Shown: positions 34,848 through 47,107, numbered from the stretch's first letter. The stretch: DNA of 64,000 nt from Iris pallida (GCA_029216955.1 JANAVB010006999.1:1346385-1410384); one strand, 5' to 3'. A program made the numbers and translations. The notes: a model not told the origin generated them from the sequence alone.

Positions 34848-35410
34848 TCAAATCTTCAAAGGAGCGTCAGAAATCATCTCTGGCTCCATGTCCGGCTCTA
34901 CCGCTGTTTCAGCTTCGTCATCAGCATCGTTGACTTCCCCTTCATCGAGCGACTTATATAAGCTAGCGTCGGTGAAGTAGGCTTCGACCCCCTTGAAAGG
35001 GTTAATGTTCGCGAACTCTGTCCGGATGATGTCGTTGATGGACACGTACTTCATACATTGGTGGAATTTAGATGGTACCACCATGTACTCATACAGCCAC
35101 GGACGACCCAGCCGGAGGTTGTAGTTGACGTCGGCGTCCATGACATAGCAAGTCACCTCTGTTCGGAGGTTATCGATATGACATTTCAGCCGTATTTTTT
35201 CCAGCGGTTCACTTTTGCTAGCATTAAAACCGCTAATTGTAGTATTGGAAGGCGCCAGACGGTACATCGGGATCCCAGTATTGACAGCAGAGTCCTAGGG
35301 ATGATGCTGAGGGAATACCCTGGATCAATCTGAATTCGCTTCACCTTGACGGAACCCATATACCCTGTATAATACAGTGGCATGTTGTGTCGATTGTGCT
35401 TGAGCAGCAT
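34848..35410 (-). pseudogene. Tat protease
   Basis: Two overlapping open pieces in different frames show RIQIDPGYSLSIIPRTLL (active-site Asp, D-P-G form typical of Tat) and then YVMDADVNYNLRLGRPWLYE and VVPSKFHQCMKYV. A frameshift near 35270 joins them. The tail is acidic. Confidence 0.82.
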
Positions 35411-35500
35411 ATCTTATTGGGTGAAGGTTATGTTGGGGATAACCTCATCCGCATAATGGCAGTGCGCACATGTGGTCGGGAGATCCTCAGGCTGCTTGAC

Positions 35501-36325
35501 TTAACTGATGAAGGACTCAGCATCCTTCAAGGCTTCATAGAGAGCTTCGCGGGTATCTTTGGAAAAGCGAAGCAGCTCATACAGGGATAAGCAGGCGGGA
35601 GTACCGGCAAGTTGCGCCAGTATGTCAAAGTTGTGGGGCTTGGCCATCCCCGAAGCATTTTCTCTTCGCAAAGGCTTGTTGAAACGGGCTTCTACATGCT
35701 TCTGTTTACTGGCTACTGGAGGTTTGGATGGACCTCCCTCTTCGGCAGCAGGGGCAGTGCAGGGAGGCACCACCTCAACGGCAGCTTCGTCAGGTTGGGC
35801 ATTCAGCTGCGAACGAATTTGTACATGAAGAGCCTCTTCCGCGGAGGAAGAGACCATGCGGCAAGACTTGATCTTCTTGCCCTTAGCTTTGGAGGTAGAG
35901 CGTACCCCCGGTTGAGTAACCTCGGAGACGAGATCGGGGTGAACCCATAAGATCTCTCCCCGAGATATGGTGAGTGGGATGAGTCCACTCACGTTGTCAC
36001 GAGTAGGTGGTAGGTTGACCACCTCCATTGTCGCCTTTGGGATGGGGACGACGCCATCTTGTGTTATGGTTGGTGGTAAGGTGCCGAATTGGAGCAACAC
36101 CAGGTTGGCCGAGACTGTCTTTTCCTTATAGTCGACGAAGATAACATTCGTATTGATCATGCGCTGGATGTAGTTCTTGAGGACGTAGCAGTCCTGAGTT
36201 GAATGTCCGACAAACCGATGGTAGTGACAGTACCTCGGATTGTCCTCACTCCCAACCTCGTCGTGACACTTTGGGTCCAGCAATTTGATCTTATCACCCT
36301 GCTTCAGCATCTCGAAGAGTTGCAA
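35501..36325 (-). pseudogene. Tat gag C-terminus with zinc-knuckle-like motif
   Basis: CHYHRFVGHSTQDCYVLKNY near the start is a CCHC-like motif common after Tat capsids, in the form C-x2-H-x5-H-x4-C. The end, NFDILAQLAGTPACLSLYEL, matches the block before the Tat protease. The frame differs from that of the capsid part (frameshift between 36421 and 36325). Confidence 0.82.
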
Positions 36326-36420
36326 GGTGTCTTCGTTGTTGAAAGAATAGACCTTCTTTGGCCTCGGCGCAAGCGGAGGCTTCTGAGTAGGTGCTTATGC
36401 ACCTTTGGAGGCATTGACAG

Positions 36421-38094
36421 TCAGCGCCTGCTTCCCCTTCGTCTTACGTCCAGGTTGTTGGCAGCAGGCCGTTTTCTCTTATCTTCAAAAGTAGGAAAGC
36501 TGACTCCCAGAAGGCGAGCATTGGATACCTTCTTTTCAGCTGCTTCAGCCTCAATAATCAATAAGCTCCAATCGGAAGGAGGAGTGGAGTTGAGCCAGAG
36601 CTTGATCGCAGGAAGTATGTTTATGCTGCAGAAAGAGAGGAGTGCATGTTCTGGCATACCCGGGGGTAGTCTGAAGCAGGCTTGTCGGAAATGTTCGATG
36701 AATGCTCGAACCGTCTCCTTCTTATTCTGACGCACCTCTATCAGGGATGCCATTGTCATGTCTTTTCCTCCGTCATAGAAACGATTGAGGAAGAGACGTG
36801 TCAAGTCGTCGAAGGAAGATATAGAGTTGTCAGGGAGACTAGAGTACTAGTCGTAAGCCACTCCTTTCAGTGCCCCAACAAACAGGCTGGTGAGTAGTGC
36901 GTCTTCCTTCGGGAGATGTCCCGTTTGAGACTGGAAGTACGTCAGATAACGGCGTGGAGAGTCCTTCCCGTCGTATGGCGTCAACGTTTGTGGTTTATAC
37001 TTGAGAGGATAAACCACTTTGTTCCATTCGAGGGGGTATGGTTGTGGGATCCCCATCTTCTGGCGCTCCTTCTGTCTGTTCTTCGATTCGAAGCACTCAC
37101 GCAAGTCCCTGATCATCTCCACCATGTCTTCCGTGGAGCTGGGAGTCGTAGAAGGTGGTAAAGTCTGGAGCTGTACATTCGAAGGTTTCGACACATGCGG
37201 TGCTTCGCGGCAATCGGTATTCAAGGATGCCCGTTGAAGGGGCACACTTGATTCCCCGTTGACTCCTGGGTCAGGATTAGTGGAAGGTGCTCTGGCCAAA
37301 GCTGACCGTATCTCAAACACTGCTTGAGTCAGTGTTTGCATGGAGACAGAGAGGGTTTTGCATCCTTCCTCCAAGGTATCCATACGCTGAACGAGATCTG
37401 CTGGTGGCGCATCTGACTCCGCACCCCCGCCTCCCGTCATGTATACTGTCATGACGTGACTGGAAGTGGATGGATCGGTTGAAGCCTCGCTTTCAGCCTC
37501 ACTCTCTTGTAAAAGAGGAACTTCCTCCGGAGCTTCATCTTGGCTACCCCCGGCTATATCCTGGAGGACGTCTTCATCTTCGGGTTGAAGATCTACATGG
37601 GCTTGACTACCCCCAGCTATGTTCGGGAGGCTAACTTCGTATTCAAGATGGAGATCCACAGGGGCTGGACTACCCACAGCTTCCTCTGAGATCTTCTTTC
37701 TCCCCCGGGTGCCTTCAAACACTCCTAAGGACGGGACAGTCGTCTTGGTTTTCCTCGGCTGGCTCTTGGATGAGGACGAGGTCGAGGAGTTGCCAGTCGC
37801 CTTTCGAATTGATGGGTAGTTAGAGACTACGTTGCAAGAAGCAACCTTTAGTTCTGGCTCCTCTTCAGTTGACACCTTCTTCTCGAGGCGATGTTGGAGG
37901 GTTGTTGATAATTGCAGCCGCTGGAACACAGACTGCCTTTGTGGTAGGACTGCTGCCTTGCAACAACAGTTGATGGTGACTACAGCACAAGTGTGTCTTG
38001 TGAGGGGCACATTATGCTTGTCAGTCGACTCTCCTGACCGATGTTTGTGAGTGATCACGTTACGCAGATCGTTGGAGAAGAGTGCCACCTCCAC
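36421..38094 (-). pseudogene. Tat gag capsid region
   Basis: The frame carries an acidic, Ser-rich N-terminal half, a helical stretch (QRMDTLEEGCKTLSVSMQTL) and the Retrotrans_gag region (YLTYFQSQTGHLPKEDALL, DDLTRLFLNRFYDGGKD, EHFRQACFRLPPGMPE). A TAG at 36847-36849 stands where Trp is expected in AYDWYSSLP; reading continues in the same frame to 36421. Confidence 0.85.
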
Positions 38095-39001
38095 ACCCCA
38101 TCAGGCGCATGGCAAGGCCAAGCGCCGGGGTGGTCAAATGAATGATGTACCCCCTGATCCGACGCAAAAGATGCACCCAGATCAATAGTGGGAGAGCAAC
38201 ATTTAAAGTGGCTTGAACCAGCCTCAGACGCACAACCAATGTAGGCACGGGGGTTCAAGACCACAAAGTTTGCCTCACACGACTTGGTTGAAAACGTAGC
38301 AGATGCGCCCAAGCGGCACGAGGTCTTTGAAGATTGTCCCGTTCGCAATGCAGAAGCACCCGAGTCAACCTTGTACAGTTTACCATTGGCAGCACGCATG
38401 ATTGTGAGCGCATGCCTCTGGCTCACTGCTAGCATAGCACGTTCGAGGCGCATGGCCCGTGCTGTCTTGGACTTTTTCGTACCAGCCCGCTGGGGAGCAT
38501 AGTACTCAGAGTCCAAATCATCCTTGCCACGACAGCGAGTGAGTCTGTCAAAGACAGATGCCTTCTGTGGTGCATCAGAGTTAATGCGCAGGGCGTTAGA
38601 TGTGCCCCTGCTCCGTCGATGCATCTTCCTTGTCTGAGAAGAAGAAGGTTGGAGAATGTGGTCTGTCCCACGCTTCCCGAGAGATGTGCTGCACCCACGG
38701 GCGCATCCTGGCTGCTGAGGACATCAGTAGGAAGGGTAGGCTGCATTGGCGCATCCCCTTCAGTGGTGGTGCCAGGGGCCTCGATCTTGCGCACCCAGAC
38801 TTGGCGAGTCTTCTTCGGCTTCGGCAGCCGCTTCGAAGGATTTGCACTGCCTTCAGAGATGAACTCCTCATACGCCTGTTGATTGAGGCGTACGACCAGC
38901 GTCTTGTAGAAGGAGCCCACCTTCACGTCGTCAGATAGTGACAAAGCTTTCTCAGCGGAGAAGAAAAAGGTCCCCAGCAGAGTCGCCAGCTTGTTTGCCA
39001 T
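38095..39001 (-). pseudogene. Tat gag N-terminal region
   Basis: An open frame from 39001 begins MANKLATLLGTFFFSAEKAL, starting ten bases inside the 5' LTR and reading through the primer site. Further pieces in other frames (such as SVFDRLTRCRGKDDL at about 38550) show that the region is frameshifted. Assignment to gag rests on position and on the SVFDRL wording seen in Tat gags. Confidence 0.6.
38970..38988 (-). promoter_or_regulatory. Primer binding site of the Tat element
   Basis: The minus strand reads TGGCGACTCTGCTGGGGAC three bases after the 5' LTR. This wording is of the tRNA-Arg type described for Tat/Ogre elements. It also marks the orientation of the element. Confidence 0.8.
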
Positions 39002-40961
39002 TAAAATCTTTTGATTGCAATTTCAATTACAAACAGAACAGTGTTATAATGTAGGACTTAGATGTAGTCCTAGGAGTACACTTTTGTTTATCTGGGTTCC
39101 TGTGTCGATGGAGCGAGTGGTAATGCGTTGACTCCGTTAACGATCTGACGACGGTTTTCGGTTCTCTGAAGGTCTGAGTTGCTCTGGGTGCTGGAGCTTG
39201 CGGAGAGAAAGAAGACGTTGAGTGTCTATGTATTTCTGTCCCTCTGTCTGTGTGTGTCCATCAGAAAAAGGAGATGATCCCTTTATTTATAAGCAACAGG
39301 TTGGGCTGCTCATGCGCGCATATGTAGGATGCGTCTGTACATGGGAACGCCACGTGGTTGAAGCTGCGGGAGGTACATGAATGATGCACCATCATTTGTG
39401 GGTTGAATCCTTCATGCTATATTTGTGGGCTGGCACGTAGCAGAAGAGGATCTTTCAGTTGCTGAGATCTTGGATGATTAGTACCCCTTCATAGGCTGAA
39501 CTGAGTCAAAGGATACGTGGCACGTGTCGGTAGCTTAAAGATATCGGATTTGGTGGAGAGTAATCTGATAGGATGCGCCTAGGATTGGATGTATGAGAAG
39601 ACTTTGGCTCGCAACCTTCAGGAGTTACGAACCAGTCTGGACGCATGGCTTTTGAGGCGCATGCGAGGCTTCAATAGCGACTTGACCTCTGTCTTTAGGG
39701 ATCAGAGGAGGGTCTGAGGCACGTGGCTCTTGAAGCGCATGCAGAGATTTGAGGGCATGGCTGCGGAGGTGCATGCGAATGGTTGGACGGCCACGTGGCT
39801 TGTAACCGCCGAAAGAGAGTAATGATGACGCTGACATCAGCGATGCTTCGTTTTTTGCAAAAGCTGCCAACGGTTCAGTCCTCCGGGGACGTGCTGCCAA
39901 CTCTGTCACTTTGGTATTAATTGCTTGATGGGGTGACTTATCGATTAGACACACGGGTCCATGTTGATTAGGACGCATGGATCTGTGCTTTGTTGGACGC
40001 ATCCATACGGAACGCTTGGTACTTACGGGCACGTCTGTACGATGCGTTGTATCTGACCAGCACATCCGTTTGCATGACGCGTCTTTATTGGTCCGACTTT
40101 TGAGTTCTCCAAGTGCTTTAAATAGCCGTTTTGACTTGGCCAAATTCGAAGGGTCAGGTTCATCACCATAAATGCAAATTCATTGCACGTGATTCGGAGA
40201 GCCCGCCACTTGGCGCATGGATTTGATTTGTTCGGCCTATAAATAACAGCAAGGAGAGAGTTTGCTTCTCGTTCTCTCACGTCTTTCCGAATGAACTTAT
40301 TTGCTCGAGCACGCTCTGTTGACAAGATGCTCCCGAGGGTGAAGATGCGGCGAGTTGTCTTCGTTCATGCACTTGAAGGTGACTGTTACATCCAAAAGTT
40401 GGGGTCGCGGGCTTCTGAGGCAGGCGGAAGGTGCCTGTTGCATCCAAAGATCGGGATGCTCGAGCCCCATCTCCGTTATTCCAGAAGAGCCGCAGATCGA
40501 AATTGTGGTGCCCCCATCTTCTTTGGGATTTGGAGAGCTCTTTCTCCAGCTAGAGTGGGGTTAGCTGTCCACTCTGGTTCTGCCCAAAGCTGCTCCTTTA
40601 GCCAAAGCAAGTGTTCGGGTCGAAGTGGAGCGCATATGCTGAGACTTCATGATGCGCCTAATTGAGACACTGAAGAGACGCGCCTAGCTGAAACGCTGAA
40701 GAGACGCGCCTGACGGAGGATGCGCCTGGCAGGGGGCGCATGGCCCTTGTTGCGCCTGGCTGTAGTCTTAGGATCTTTCTTTTTGTAGAAATTCTCCTTT
40801 GTAAAGCCTTTTTTAGACATGTAATAGACTTTTATATGAAATAAAAATCTTCTTTTGATGTCTGCTGTGCCAAGTACTTCATCTGAGCTCCCTGGCGCAT
40901 ATAATGTTTGGCGTATAGGAATTATGGTCTATGGATGCGCCTGAAATTCTATGCTTTTACA
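38992..40961 (-). repeat. 5' LTR of the Tat element
   Basis: 1,970 bp, matching 10032-12014. The sense TATA box is at 39281-39292 and the antisense one at 40238-40245. It differs from its partner by many point changes and small indels, more than the pair of the nested element. Confidence 0.93.
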
Positions 40962-40966
40962 TTAAC

Positions 40967-41789
40967 AATTTAAGAATTCACATATATTAGCATAGAACTT
41001 TCCATATTATATATATATACGATTTCGTAAGTCTAATTTTCTAAAAGATTAATATACACAAAAGATACAGCTAAACAAAAAATAAATTGTTGCTATATCC
41101 TTAGCCTGCATTATTCCTCATATTCGTCCATGCAATATAAATGTAGCATATCTTTCTCACCATGTATTCATCTAGTGAACAAATACTAGGTCATCAAAGA
41201 CATGCAAGTTATCGATTCAAGAATGATGAAGGAAATAAATGAAACATTATACAACTTGATATCACATTAATGATTATATCTAATTAATACTTCATTCTTA
41301 TCCTCCAACAAGGTTAGAAATATCTTCTCGTCGCGTTAATCCTCATCTTCGACAACTTATTCATCCCCAGTAGAGTTTTCCATCCCTACGACGTTATGAT
41401 TACCTCTAATAGTTAATCCTTCATTGTTGGGATTTGTTAATTTTATTGTCCCTGCCATGTCTGGAGTACCCTATGAATAATAATTCCACCTTCAAAATTA
41501 TCCAACATAATTATTTTCAGCAGGACTAAAAAACATTCATTAGACATGCTAATGATTACCTCTTACAATCCATGTTTTAGTCTCTGCAAGTCTTTTTCTC
41601 TAGTCCCCAACAAGGTTAAAGATGTCTTATTAGTCATGTTAATGTTACACTTTTAACAATTCCATAAATTTCCTAAGCTATCACATTAACATTATACCGT
41701 TGATAGTCGGTTTCAAGTTTGATTTTTCTTAGCCTATCATGTTAATGATTACATACGAATGAGCGAATTTCCAAACCAAATCAGAAGTT
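40967..41789. repeat. AT-rich flank, left half of a diverged repeat region
   Basis: No gene is seen. Diverged copies of a block with CCAACAAGGTTARARATRTC (near 41308 and 41609) and TTACCTMT-type words recur at rough intervals. The wording resumes past the copia element at 58501, so the copia insertion split a decayed repeat array. Confidence 0.45.
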
Positions 41790-41794
41790 TAGTC

Positions 41795-42560
41795 TGTTGG
41801 AAATATCAGACAGAATTCCTAACGCAAGCAATCAGAAGAAGTAACATTCAGAACAAGAATTAAGAGTTTAGGATTCGAGGCACGCTACAAACGTTGTCCT
41901 TAGAATAGAATTTCGCCCCCACAATTATGCAGCGGGTTCCAGCGATCTATCCCCGAGATACAACGAATCCTTCGATCCACGGCACCGTGCACCCGGTAGT
42001 GAATCCCTCGATCGATCAGAGCCTTGCCCAGAGAAAGAGTTGGACGAAAGAAGGAGGAGGAGGGTTCTGGTTGCAACTTTTCTCTTCTGTACGAACAGAG
42101 TTCCGAACGGGGAAGAGAGAGAGAGAAAAGATTTTTCGTATCTGATCCAACAGATCACCTGATTTGATTTTAAAATCAAATCTCTCTATACGTGGCCAGA
42201 ATTATCTCCGCGATCCACAAATCCCGTAATGGAATTACGTGGTAACAGTTCTTGCGGAAGACCAGGCAACCGAACCAAAAAATTAAATCCAATAATAATT
42301 AAAAGGAGATAGAAAATTACCTTTATACCCTTGGTCCGGTCCGCGTCAAAAACGCACATTAAATTGCGCACCCGCTCGCGGGTTGGATAGGATGTAGTCC
42401 ATCCCCTACACAACCCACTAACCCACTAAGGAGGGGAAATCCTTATATGGAAAGGAGAACTTTTTTTCCTTTCTCATGTGGAACTAAAAGAAGAGTGGAT
42501 GCCTTTTGAATCACACATGTGTGTTGCTTTCCAAGCAACAAATGCATTAAAAAACCAACA
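41795..42560 (-). repeat. 3' LTR of the copia element
   Basis: 766 bp. It lacks about 36 bp that the 5' LTR has near 58255-58290, next to a CGCGTCAAAAACGC block. In the first 105 bp I count eight differences from the partner, mostly transitions. Confidence 0.93.
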
Positions 42561-42575
42561 ATCCTCCACATGATT
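42561..42575 (-). promoter_or_regulatory. Polypurine tract of the copia element
   Basis: The minus strand reads ATGTGGAGGAT directly before the 3' LTR, the expected place and composition. Confidence 0.7.
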
Positions 42576-43135
42576 CAAAAGGAACAAAATAATATGGATA
42601 GGCAGAACGATAGAAAAGAGAATAAGATTTGGGCAGTTATATTGTGTATCAGAGGAAGGTGTCTTCCGGACTTGAACCTCCCCTTAGTGTTGTACATTTC
42701 ATCTATACGGATCCAAAGTGACGTAAGTCTTGAACTTAGGATCTTATTTGTACAGACTCAACGTACACACAAACATATTGCAGGCATTTGATCGTATCAA
42801 CAGTTGTGTACTTTTCGACCATGTGCTTATCTCGATTTCTTGAGAGCTCTAGAGAACAGTCCGAGTTCCCATAGAAAGCGGCCCCACTTTCACTCCCAAA
42901 TAGGTGAATCTTTCTAGGTATTCTACAATTTATATACCCTGCTTTACAAGCCACATATTCATTAAGATTTTACAATCAACCTCAATTTTATTGCAGATCA
43001 ACACTATATAGTAGAGGAATGGTTCATTACAATTACATCTATATAGTGCTTTCCAGTCACACATCAATTTTGTTGTTACCCATTAAACCTTTTCTTGGTG
43101 CTACCAATCGAAGGTTGGGTTGCCTTTGAGGTGAC

Positions 43136-43784
43136 TCAATCTAAGGGCTTTAACCCCATTCTTCTTGTCGTCTCCAACACTAGTCTCCTTGAGAGACCTT
43201 TAGTTAGAGGATCCGCTAGATTGTTCTTTGACCTGACGAAGTCAATTACAATTAGTCCGCTGGACCGCAATTGCTTTACCCGATTGTACCTCGGACGTAT
43301 ATGTCTAGATTTTCCATTATAGCTTGTCCTTTGAGCCTTTGCTATAGCAGCCTGGCTGTCACAGTGTACAGGGATAGCAGGAACTGGTTTGCTCCACAGA
43401 GGAATATCTGTTACCAGATTCCTGAGCCAGTCTGCGATCCTCACTGGTGAGGTCAAGAGCTATGAACTCTGCCTCCATAGTCGATCTAGATATACAGGTC
43501 TACCTGGTTGAGTTCCAAACGACAGCAGCTCCTCCCAATGTGAATACATATCCACTTGTGGCTTTGGTCTCATCTGCATCTGAGATCCAGTTTGCATCAG
43601 TGTACCCTTCCAATACAGATGGGTATCCTCTATAGAATAATCTATGGGACAAAGTGCCCTTCAGGTATCTTATTACCCTTTCTAAGGCAATCCAGTGTGA
43701 ACTATTCGGATTGCTTGTGTACCGACTAAGTTTTCCTACTGCATAGGAAATATCAGGTCTGGTACGGTTAGCAATATAGTTCAA
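43136..43784 (-). pseudogene. Copia RNase H domain
   Basis: [40 protein letters not shown], then STMEAEFIALD and VHCDSQAAIAKAQ, KSRHIRPRYN and KNNLADPLTKGL follow the copia RNase H order. A TAG at 43500-43502 stands at the usual Gln of KQTCIARST, and a frameshift near 43450 separates the two halves. Confidence 0.9.
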
Positions 43785-43796
43785 ACACCCAATTTG

Positions 43797-44060
43797 CTAA
43801 GAATACTTCAGCTGAGCCACACTGTCTCCTTTGTTCTTCTTCAACCTGATACTTGCATCATATGGAGTGCTTACAGGTTTAGAATCAAAATAGTTAAATC
43901 TTTTCAGGACCTTTTTTATATAATAAGATCGGGAGATACCAATTCCCTCAGAAGTGCAACTTAATTTAAGTCCTAAAATCACATCAGCATGTCCTAAATC
44001 TTTCATATCAAAATTTTGAGACAGAAAACTTTTGATATCATAAACAATATCCATGTCAGT
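43797..44060 (-). pseudogene. Copia reverse transcriptase, part after the nested insertion
   Basis: Reads SFLSQNFDMKDLGHADVILG and ISRSYYIKKVLKRFNYFDSK, which follow directly on the YVDD block at 54540-54600 in other copia elements. The TCAGT next to the boundary is the target duplication of Tekay-2. Confidence 0.9.
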
Positions 44061-44252
44061 TGTAATGCCTGTGGTTCATATTACGTATTTTTGGAATACG
44101 TGTACGTATTTTATTCTGTATTGCATGATTCCTTGCTTAGCTCTTCCTTCATAACTTGGTTATTCTTGGTTTGGGTTGGCTTGGTTCGGTTGGGATTATT
44201 TTTGGTTCATCATGAACCATGGATGAACCCCTACCTACCACCACCATCCCCC

Positions 44253-44259
44253 TTTATAA
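44253..44259 (+). promoter_or_regulatory. TATA box of the Tekay-2 5' LTR
   Basis: TTTATAA, preceded by CCACCATCCCCC and followed by CTCTCTCCTCC-type sequence, a usual plant TATA context. The same site is at 52000-52006 in the 3' LTR. Confidence 0.6.
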
Positions 44260-44739
44260 CCCACCTAACTTTTCTCTCTCCTCCACTTTCTCATTAACTC
44301 TTCCTCCTTCTCCATTAAACCCACCACCAACCAAGAACACCCCTTAGGCAAGTGCAACTTGCTTCCACAAGAGAGCCCATTTTTATTGTTCCATTAGCTT
44401 CTCCTCATGTTTCTAAGACACATTAGAACTTGTCATTTTCCATTTTGAGGCTTTAAATTTTGTAGATCTAAAAATTAGTTATTTTCGGATTTTGGTGGTT
44501 TTGATCTATCAAACTTCCTTGTTTTCAAGTTTTGATGGTTTCATGTTGTAGAAAATTTTATTCTACCCAATTTTGACCTTTGAAAAGTTGGATTTGGACT
44601 TATTTTGACCAAGTTATGGACTTTTGAAGCTTTGGGTTCAAACCATGAGGTTCTTGCTGATTTGGAGAAGACAGTGAGCAGTGTGCACGAGCTTTTTAGC
44701 TTGCGCCACTGAGTTGCGTGCGCTCTTTAGCGCAGCACA

Positions 44740-45110
44740 GTCTGACTCATACGCTGCCTTGACAAGGAGTCGTATGGACCTCATACGCTGTCTTGATGAG
44801 GAGTCGTATGGAGTACATATGCTGCCTTTTGGAGACGTATGTCTTGCATACGCTGCCTTGACAAGGAGTCGTATGGACCTCATACGCTACCTTTTGGAGA
44901 CGTATGTCTTGCATACGCTGCCTTGACAAGGAATCGTATGGACCTCATACGCTGCCTTGATGAGGAGTCGTATGGAGTACATACGTTGCTTTTTGGAGAC
45001 GTATGTCTTGCATAGCCTGACTTGAGCGTAGCCTGACTTGAGCGTAGCCTGACTTGAGCGCAGCCTGACTTGAGCGTAGCCTGACTTGAGCGCAGTCTGA
45101 CTCAGGCGCA
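44740..45110 (+). repeat. Two tandem arrays in the Tekay-2 5' LTR
   Basis: First, units of about 30-60 bp containing CATACGCTGCCTTGACAAGG and GGAGACGTATGTCTTGCATA alternate up to about 45015. Then a 16-bp unit, GCGTAGCCTGACTTGA with small variants, is repeated about six times. The 3' LTR holds the same arrays (52495-52870) with slightly different unit order. Confidence 0.88.
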
Positions 45111-46810
45111 ACCTGATGTTTAGGCGCAACTGGACCTGACCCTACTTACCCTGGATCTTCTATAGCCCTGTATATTGATATTTTATTAGTTATTTAACAT
45201 CCATTTTATATCCTTACGCCTTTTGTCCTGAACTTGATAATCACGAATTTACTTGATATGTTTGGAATTGATAATTGAGCATGACGTGATAGTGACCCGT
45301 AGTGGTGCACTCCTGACATAATAACCTGACATGTGACCCGTAGTGGTGCACTCCTGACATAATAACCTGACATGACCTGCAGTGGCCCGTCGTGGCGCAC
45401 TCCTGACAAGTACACTTGGCATGATAACCTGACATGATTATCTCGAATAGCTGTTGCGACGGCTACCTGACATGACATGACCTGTATAATTAATCTGGAT
45501 ACCGTGGGCGATTGTGTTTGTATAAATAAACCAGTCCTGTTTTGCATCATGTCTAGGACAGAGACTCCTGAGTACCACGGTCAGGAGTACCTACTAAAAT
45601 GGACTAAGGCTAATAACTAGATTAATACATTAGTCATGACGAGATTTTCCAGCTACAGGCAATCCCGTTACCTGGGCACGCCTTGGGATCTGTAGCCTGC
45701 CGTCGAGTAGGGCACATTTTCAGCACACTGTCATGTGTTGCACCCTTCAAGCTACCTAAGGGTACATTCGTTTCCTGGACGATGTACCCACCTGAATTCA
45801 ACTCTAATCTTTTAACCCGGGTAACCTGGATGGTCTGCAAGGCTTGTGGCTGTGGAATAATCTTACTGTATCTTGTTAGTAATTAGGCTTATGATAATCC
45901 TAGTTAGTTAAGTATCAAGCCGTACTCTTTGCTTGGCCATGAATGATGGATGGAGTCCTATCTTGTTTAGTCTTGCCTAGATCCAGTGCATGGATATCTC
46001 CGGACATGCTTGTTTATGCTTTACTTTATCGATAATTGGTTCGAGGCTAAGTTCTGTTCAGGTGAAGGGTTACAACCCCGATCCTTGTTTGGTTTACGGG
46101 TTGTAACTTGGTTACCGGAATAGTCCTTTAGTTATCTTATCGTTCATTATCCTGTTTTCTTTAACTCATGTCTTATGTTATTTCACTTATGATTTATGTG
46201 CTGACATGCTGGTTTTAGTTCTTAAGTGAAGCCTCCTTTGTGGCACTTGCTCTTTCTGGGGTCTGACCCAGCTGGTTTTGTATGGCCAGATTTCGGAGCA
46301 GCTACCGAGGATCTCCCGACCTTCCAGCCAGATGGTGGCCACTAGACGGAACCCTGGCAACGAGTGGGTTATTTTTGGCTCTCCCATTTTATTGTAAAAA
46401 TATTCTTTTGAGGCGTTTAGCCGCCGAGCAAGTGTTAGCTCGTTTGCAACTTTATTCACTGTCTGCCTACGGGCTGTAACATGATTAACAGATCCTAGGG
46501 TTGATCATGTATGACTAAACTCTTGCTAGTCCTGACATTTTGTAACGACTAGCTTCATGATCAACTGAATATGTAATGTTTGGGACGCCTTACTATTGTA
46601 TATTTAATGATCATACATCTTGTGACTTTTACTTACTTGCTTGTGATTGGGACACTAGGCTTGTTCACGACCTTAAGAGACTGTTGGCTTGTAGATAAAC
46701 CCTCATGTATCTAGACAGCCGTGACCGTATAGCGAGATGGATTCCATTTCATATACGTAGCTGGCTATGTCTGTCCCTGCTATCCAGTATTCTGGTTCTG
46801 GGGCGTGACA

Positions 46811-47107
46811 TGGTTTAAGTGGTAGCCCATGCAGGTCTTGTAAATCAAGATATGTGAGAGTTTACCGAATAGATGTCTCAATCAGTATTCGTCCTTGATC
46901 TCTGCTCGTATCTTCTAAATCCCTGGATTCTTGTCCTGATCATATGCTTGTATCGTTGATCTGTCCTGGCCCTTCCTTATTGTTCCCTATGTCGTCTTCT
47001 TCAGCGGCATTGTTCGTGGTCCTACCGACCAGCAAGGCGGAGCACCTCCCGCAGACCAGCAGCAACCTGGAGATCAAGTCCAGCATTCCGGAGTAGCCTC
47101 CAGAGTC
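46811..47107 (+). other. Tekay-2 leader
   Basis: The leader begins TGGTTTAAGTGGTAGCCCAT then GCAGGTCT. A canonical initiator-Met primer site is not seen. The gag frame is open upstream of 47108, but the ATG at 46989 is in another frame, so the gag start is lost or uncertain. Confidence 0.55.

Larger units (their letters stand above)
10032..40961 (-). mobile_element. Tat-lineage Ty3/gypsy retrotransposon with a nested element
   Basis: The two LTRs (10032-12014 and 38992-40961) share their ends TGTTTGCC and TTACA/CTACA. The flanking pentamers TTAAC at 10027-10031 and 40962-40966 are identical, so this is one insertion. Coding order on the minus strand is gag, protease, reverse transcriptase, RNase H, second RNase H, integrase, followed by a gene on the opposite strand before the 3' LTR. 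A second RNase H, a tRNA-Arg-like primer site and an extra antisense ORF are known marks of the Tat/Ogre group. Without the 13-kb inner insertion the element is about 18 kb. Every gene is broken. Confidence 0.93.
44061..46810 (+). repeat. 5' LTR of Tekay-2
   Basis: 2,750 bp, highly similar to 51808-54533. A TTTATAA box at 44253-44259 is followed by a CT-rich leader, so U3 is only about 0.2 kb. A block with GACCCGTAGTGGTGCACTCC is present twice here (near 45294 and 45333) but once in the 3' LTR. The open frames in the repeat zone are chance. Confidence 0.94.

Noticed and set aside
44638..45129. Repetitive peptides in the Tekay-2 LTR arrays, also at 52428-52892
   Set aside because: They are translations of tandem repeats, with unit lengths that do not keep frame between copies.
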